From the NCBI GenBank assembly GCA_041589735.1, contig JBFHVA010000229.1, positions 1 through 5,940 on the forward strand: DNA of 5,940 bases, read 5' to 3'. Under the pieces are notes generated by a model. The model was not told the DNA's origin. It was given only the letters and a program-made list of their open reading frames with translations, and made no database searches. Made by a program: the position numbers and the translations under genes. This document shows, in pieces, positions 5,900-5,940 of this stretch. The DNA comes from CAMYJH01 sp041589735. GTDB lineage: Bacteria > Pseudomonadota > Gammaproteobacteria > HK1. The first letter of the stretch is position 1. Every line of letters begins with the position of its first letter.

Positions 5900-5940
5900 A
5901 TGAGAGGCGCGGACCTCATTGCCGACGCGCTGGTTTCCGG
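5900..5940 (+). CDS. Start of a probable thiamine-pyrophosphate-dependent enzyme (acetolactate-synthase-like), partial
   Basis: Only 13 codons are visible, reading MRGADLIADALVS. This closely resembles the N-terminus of the TPP-binding family that includes the acetolactate synthase large subunit and related decarboxylases, which typically begin with M-x-GAD-x-L/I-x-x-AL. The start ATG (5900-5902) has no strong Shine-Dalgarno sequence, only a purine-rich GCGGGGCGAAG upstream. It lies 56 bp after the hydrolase in the same direction, and no terminator-like hairpin separates them, so read-through is possible. The short length makes this tentative. Confidence 0.45.
   Translation, partial: MRGADLIADALVS

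Noticed and set aside
5848..5940. Open frame from the ATG at 5848 (MGCKGPCKLL...)
   Set aside because: It has no ribosome-binding site and odd composition; the frame starting at 5900 gives a recognisable enzyme N-terminus instead.

Overview
The window is a compact, fully coding stretch of a probably Gram-negative, likely proteobacterial chromosome. It is moderately GC-rich, has tight gene spacing, and its Sec-type signal peptides end in A-x-A-like sites. The exact taxon cannot be read from it. No RNA genes, CRISPR arrays, insertion sequences or other mobile elements were seen, and no gene-free stretch exceeds about 70 bases.

The layout is two divergent transcription units separated by a 70-bp gap (3401-3470). 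Leftward (minus strand) runs a 999-residue exported protein with a phosphohistidine swivel domain followed by a PPDK/PEP-synthase-type ATP-grasp domain. This is the domain order of plant glucan water dikinases. It overlaps by 11 bp a GTG-started, exported serine hydrolase that leaves the window at its SxxK motif. Rightward (plus strand) runs a polytopic membrane protein of the Tlc/Npt ATP/ADP-translocase family, then 6 bp later a second exported serine hydrolase of the class A beta-lactamase fold. After a further 56 bp, the first 13 codons of what looks like a thiamine-pyrophosphate enzyme begin at the right edge.

The striking point is the combination. An ATP-using dikinase-like protein carries an export signal, and it sits back to back with a nucleotide-transporter homologue. 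Each arm also carries an exported penicillin-binding-type serine hydrolase. A reasonable hypothesis is an envelope phosphotransfer system: the transporter homologue moves a nucleotide (or related phosphorylated compound) across the inner membrane, the dikinase phosphorylates an unknown acceptor through a phosphohistidine, and the hydrolases act on the same envelope polymer or peptide. Export, homology and gene order are read from the sequence. Substrates, direction of transport and cooperation between the genes are inference.

The divergent gap contains an 8-bp palindrome (ATAATTAT) that gives overlapping -10-like hexamers on both strands, so the two arms may be fired from one symmetric promoter. 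A perfect 15-bp inverted repeat overlaps the dikinase start codon and could be an operator.
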